A stretch of 49,725 nucleotides of DNA from Oppiella nova (lineage: Eukaryota; Arthropoda; Arachnida; Sarcoptiformes; Oppiidae). The position numbers and the translations under genes are program-made. This document shows positions 48,308-49,725 of this stretch, in pieces (the first letter of the stretch is position 1; the number at the start of each line of letters is the position of its first letter). The notes under the pieces are model-generated. The model was not told the origin of the DNA, did no database searches, and was given only the letters and a program-made list of their open reading frames with translations. The stretch spans positions 1 to 49,725 of the forward strand of contig CAJPVJ010000060.1 of NCBI GenBank assembly GCA_905397405.1. Reading direction: 5' to 3'.

Positions 48308-48720
48308 GACTTCGGCCAATACATGCACAGAGTATTGCAGACAACACTTCTCACATAATCTCAAACTCCTGTGTCTGTCGGCAGTTGTGTTTACTGTTAG
48401 TTCTGGGCGTTCACTACTTCACTACAACTTCCTTCTGATCCATTCAGTGATCCATTCACAGCAGATGCCTGTTTGCGAGTGACGTTGTGGTGATGGACAG
48501 ACAGGTTGAGGGTGAGTAGAGAGCAGTGCAACACTACTGCTGCAGACGCACCACGCATTGCATTGCTGTGACGATCACCACCACATCCCATACCATTGGA
48601 TGAGGCGAATACATAAACAAACCAAAGCACCGGCACGGGTGAGCACACGACATCTCACTTCTCTCAGCACAATCCACTACAACCACTGCTACCACCGCCA
48701 CCGCCAATACTTATATCATA
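48308..48720 (-). promoter_or_regulatory. tsh: Probable tsh 5' UTR / promoter-proximal region
   Basis: This is the more balanced stretch immediately upstream of the tsh start. On the minus strand an upstream ATG at 48324 is 17 nt before the main start and out of frame, and an 83-codon upstream frame runs 48648-48397. No TATA box or initiator could be fixed, and further 5' exons outside the window are possible. Confidence 0.35.
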
Positions 48721-48756
48721 TCACCGCACAGTGTATTGTATAAGTCTTAGACTATT

Positions 48757-48812
48757 CAACAATATACAGAATATTACAGAATATAAGAATATACAGAATA
48801 TAAGAATATACC
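48757..48812. repeat. ATACAGAATAT/AAGAATAT short tandem repeats
   Basis: Alternating ATACAGAATA, TTACAGAATA and TAAGAATA units, about 10 bp period. A similar AATACAGAG array lies near 38956-38986. Confidence 0.8.
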
Positions 48813-49725
48813 AACTACACCACTCTATCCAATACTGTATACATTATTCCACATATGCTATCAATATTCTACATTATTCTGTATACTGCAGAATTAACTA
48901 GGTATCAAGTGTTGAGTATATTTTTACCATTTATTTAGTCATTTTCTTATCAATTAAACACTATTCACAAATAACAATTGTTTAAGTTTCGTTAATAACT
49001 ACAAGAATAAATACTATACAATACCAGTTATTAATTTATGTTCATATTTATGTCGAACTAACGATTTTTGTCACCAATTTATCACTTAAATAGCTTTTCC
49101 TCAAATAAGAAAATTATTTCTCTATAAATAACTAATTAATAAATTACTAAAACTTAAGAGAGAAGTGTTTTATTGGGATTTTTTGTTTGGAAATCGATTC
49201 GTCACTCAATTGAAGGACAACTTAACGATTCATTAAACCGAGTAATTTAACAATTTCCTTAACATTACTACATTTTACTACAGTATACCTTATATCGTAT
49301 TCAAATAAATTTAAATAATATTACGATTCTGTCAATTCTGCATAACCATCAGCCAAATGGGAGACATATTTAACATTCACAGAGAAAATAATTTATTCCC
49401 TCAATATTACATCGATTTGAGTATAAATTACTTAAAAATTGGTTCATATCTGTCTTTTATTGATTTCAATAAAACATATTTATATTATAATATACTGTAT
49501 ATATATATAGTAATAATAATAATAGTGTATTTATAATAGTTTAGATATAGTGCAATCATAGATTGCAATCAATTAGTTTAGGAAAGACTTAGAAATTGTA
49601 GTTTTAAATATAAATAAATATATGTATATATTATTTATAAACATTTGTATTTAGAGTAAAAATAAGACACTGTTGTTCAGTGTGTTACAAATAATTGATT
49701 TAATTACTAAAAATAATGTAAAGAA
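48813..49725. other. AT-rich DNA upstream of tsh, no gene
   Basis: Returns to strongly AT-rich sequence with TA-rich runs (49490-49510). No open frame or recognisable element. Confidence 0.5.

Noticed and set aside
1-49725. tRNA, rRNA, CRISPR array or viral insertion
   Set aside because: No T-arm/anticodon pattern, rRNA-like core, regularly spaced direct repeats or viral-type protein frame was recognised by eye. A tRNAscan or Rfam search would be decisive for small RNAs.

Overview
This is a eukaryotic window. It is AT-rich (roughly two-thirds A+T by eye), with GT-AG introns, AATAAA-type polyadenylation signals and very many GA/CT microsatellites. The one clearly recognisable gene is an arthropod-type teashirt/tiptop (tsh/tio) zinc-finger regulator on the minus strand. 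I infer an arthropod, and guess a chelicerate such as a mite from the AT-rich, microsatellite-dense style. That last step is weak.

Layout: positions 1-317 (+) hold the last coding piece of an unidentified gene that begins outside the window, with polyadenylation signals beside its stop. About 19 kb of intergenic DNA follows (318 to about 19,100). It has no supportable gene and is mostly very AT-rich, with islands of GA/CT repeats, a perfect 128-bp tandem duplication (14798-15052) and, just beyond the tsh 3' end, a double perfect inverted repeat (17776-19006).

The tsh gene runs leftward from 48307 to 19422. I reconstruct three coding exons whose splice phases agree exactly: exon 1 (48307-48265, 14 codons plus one base), a 24,476-bp intron, exon 2 (23788-22436), a 1,020-bp intron, and exon 3 (21415-19422). 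Together they give 3,390 nt, or 1,129 residues plus stop. Exon 1 is too short for ordinary ORF calling. It encodes the MPRKKQ-type N-terminal motif seen at the start of TSHZ, SALL and BCL11 proteins. The protein then carries two CtBP-type PLD(L/F)S motifs, three widely spaced teashirt zinc fingers, a CCHC finger, three SUMO consensus sites and a C-terminal C2H2 finger. It is expected to be a nuclear DNA-binding repressor in segment, trunk and appendage patterning.

The giant first intron holds no convincing nested gene. It contains about 15 GA/CT arrays, a 570-bp-period tandem duplication, a 150-bp-period duplication with a third inverted copy, short minisatellites and a few islands of less AT-rich sequence that are candidate enhancers. 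The window looks like a typical gene desert around a developmental regulator. I found no tRNA, rRNA, CRISPR array or autonomous transposon, and no evidence of a novel multi-gene system.
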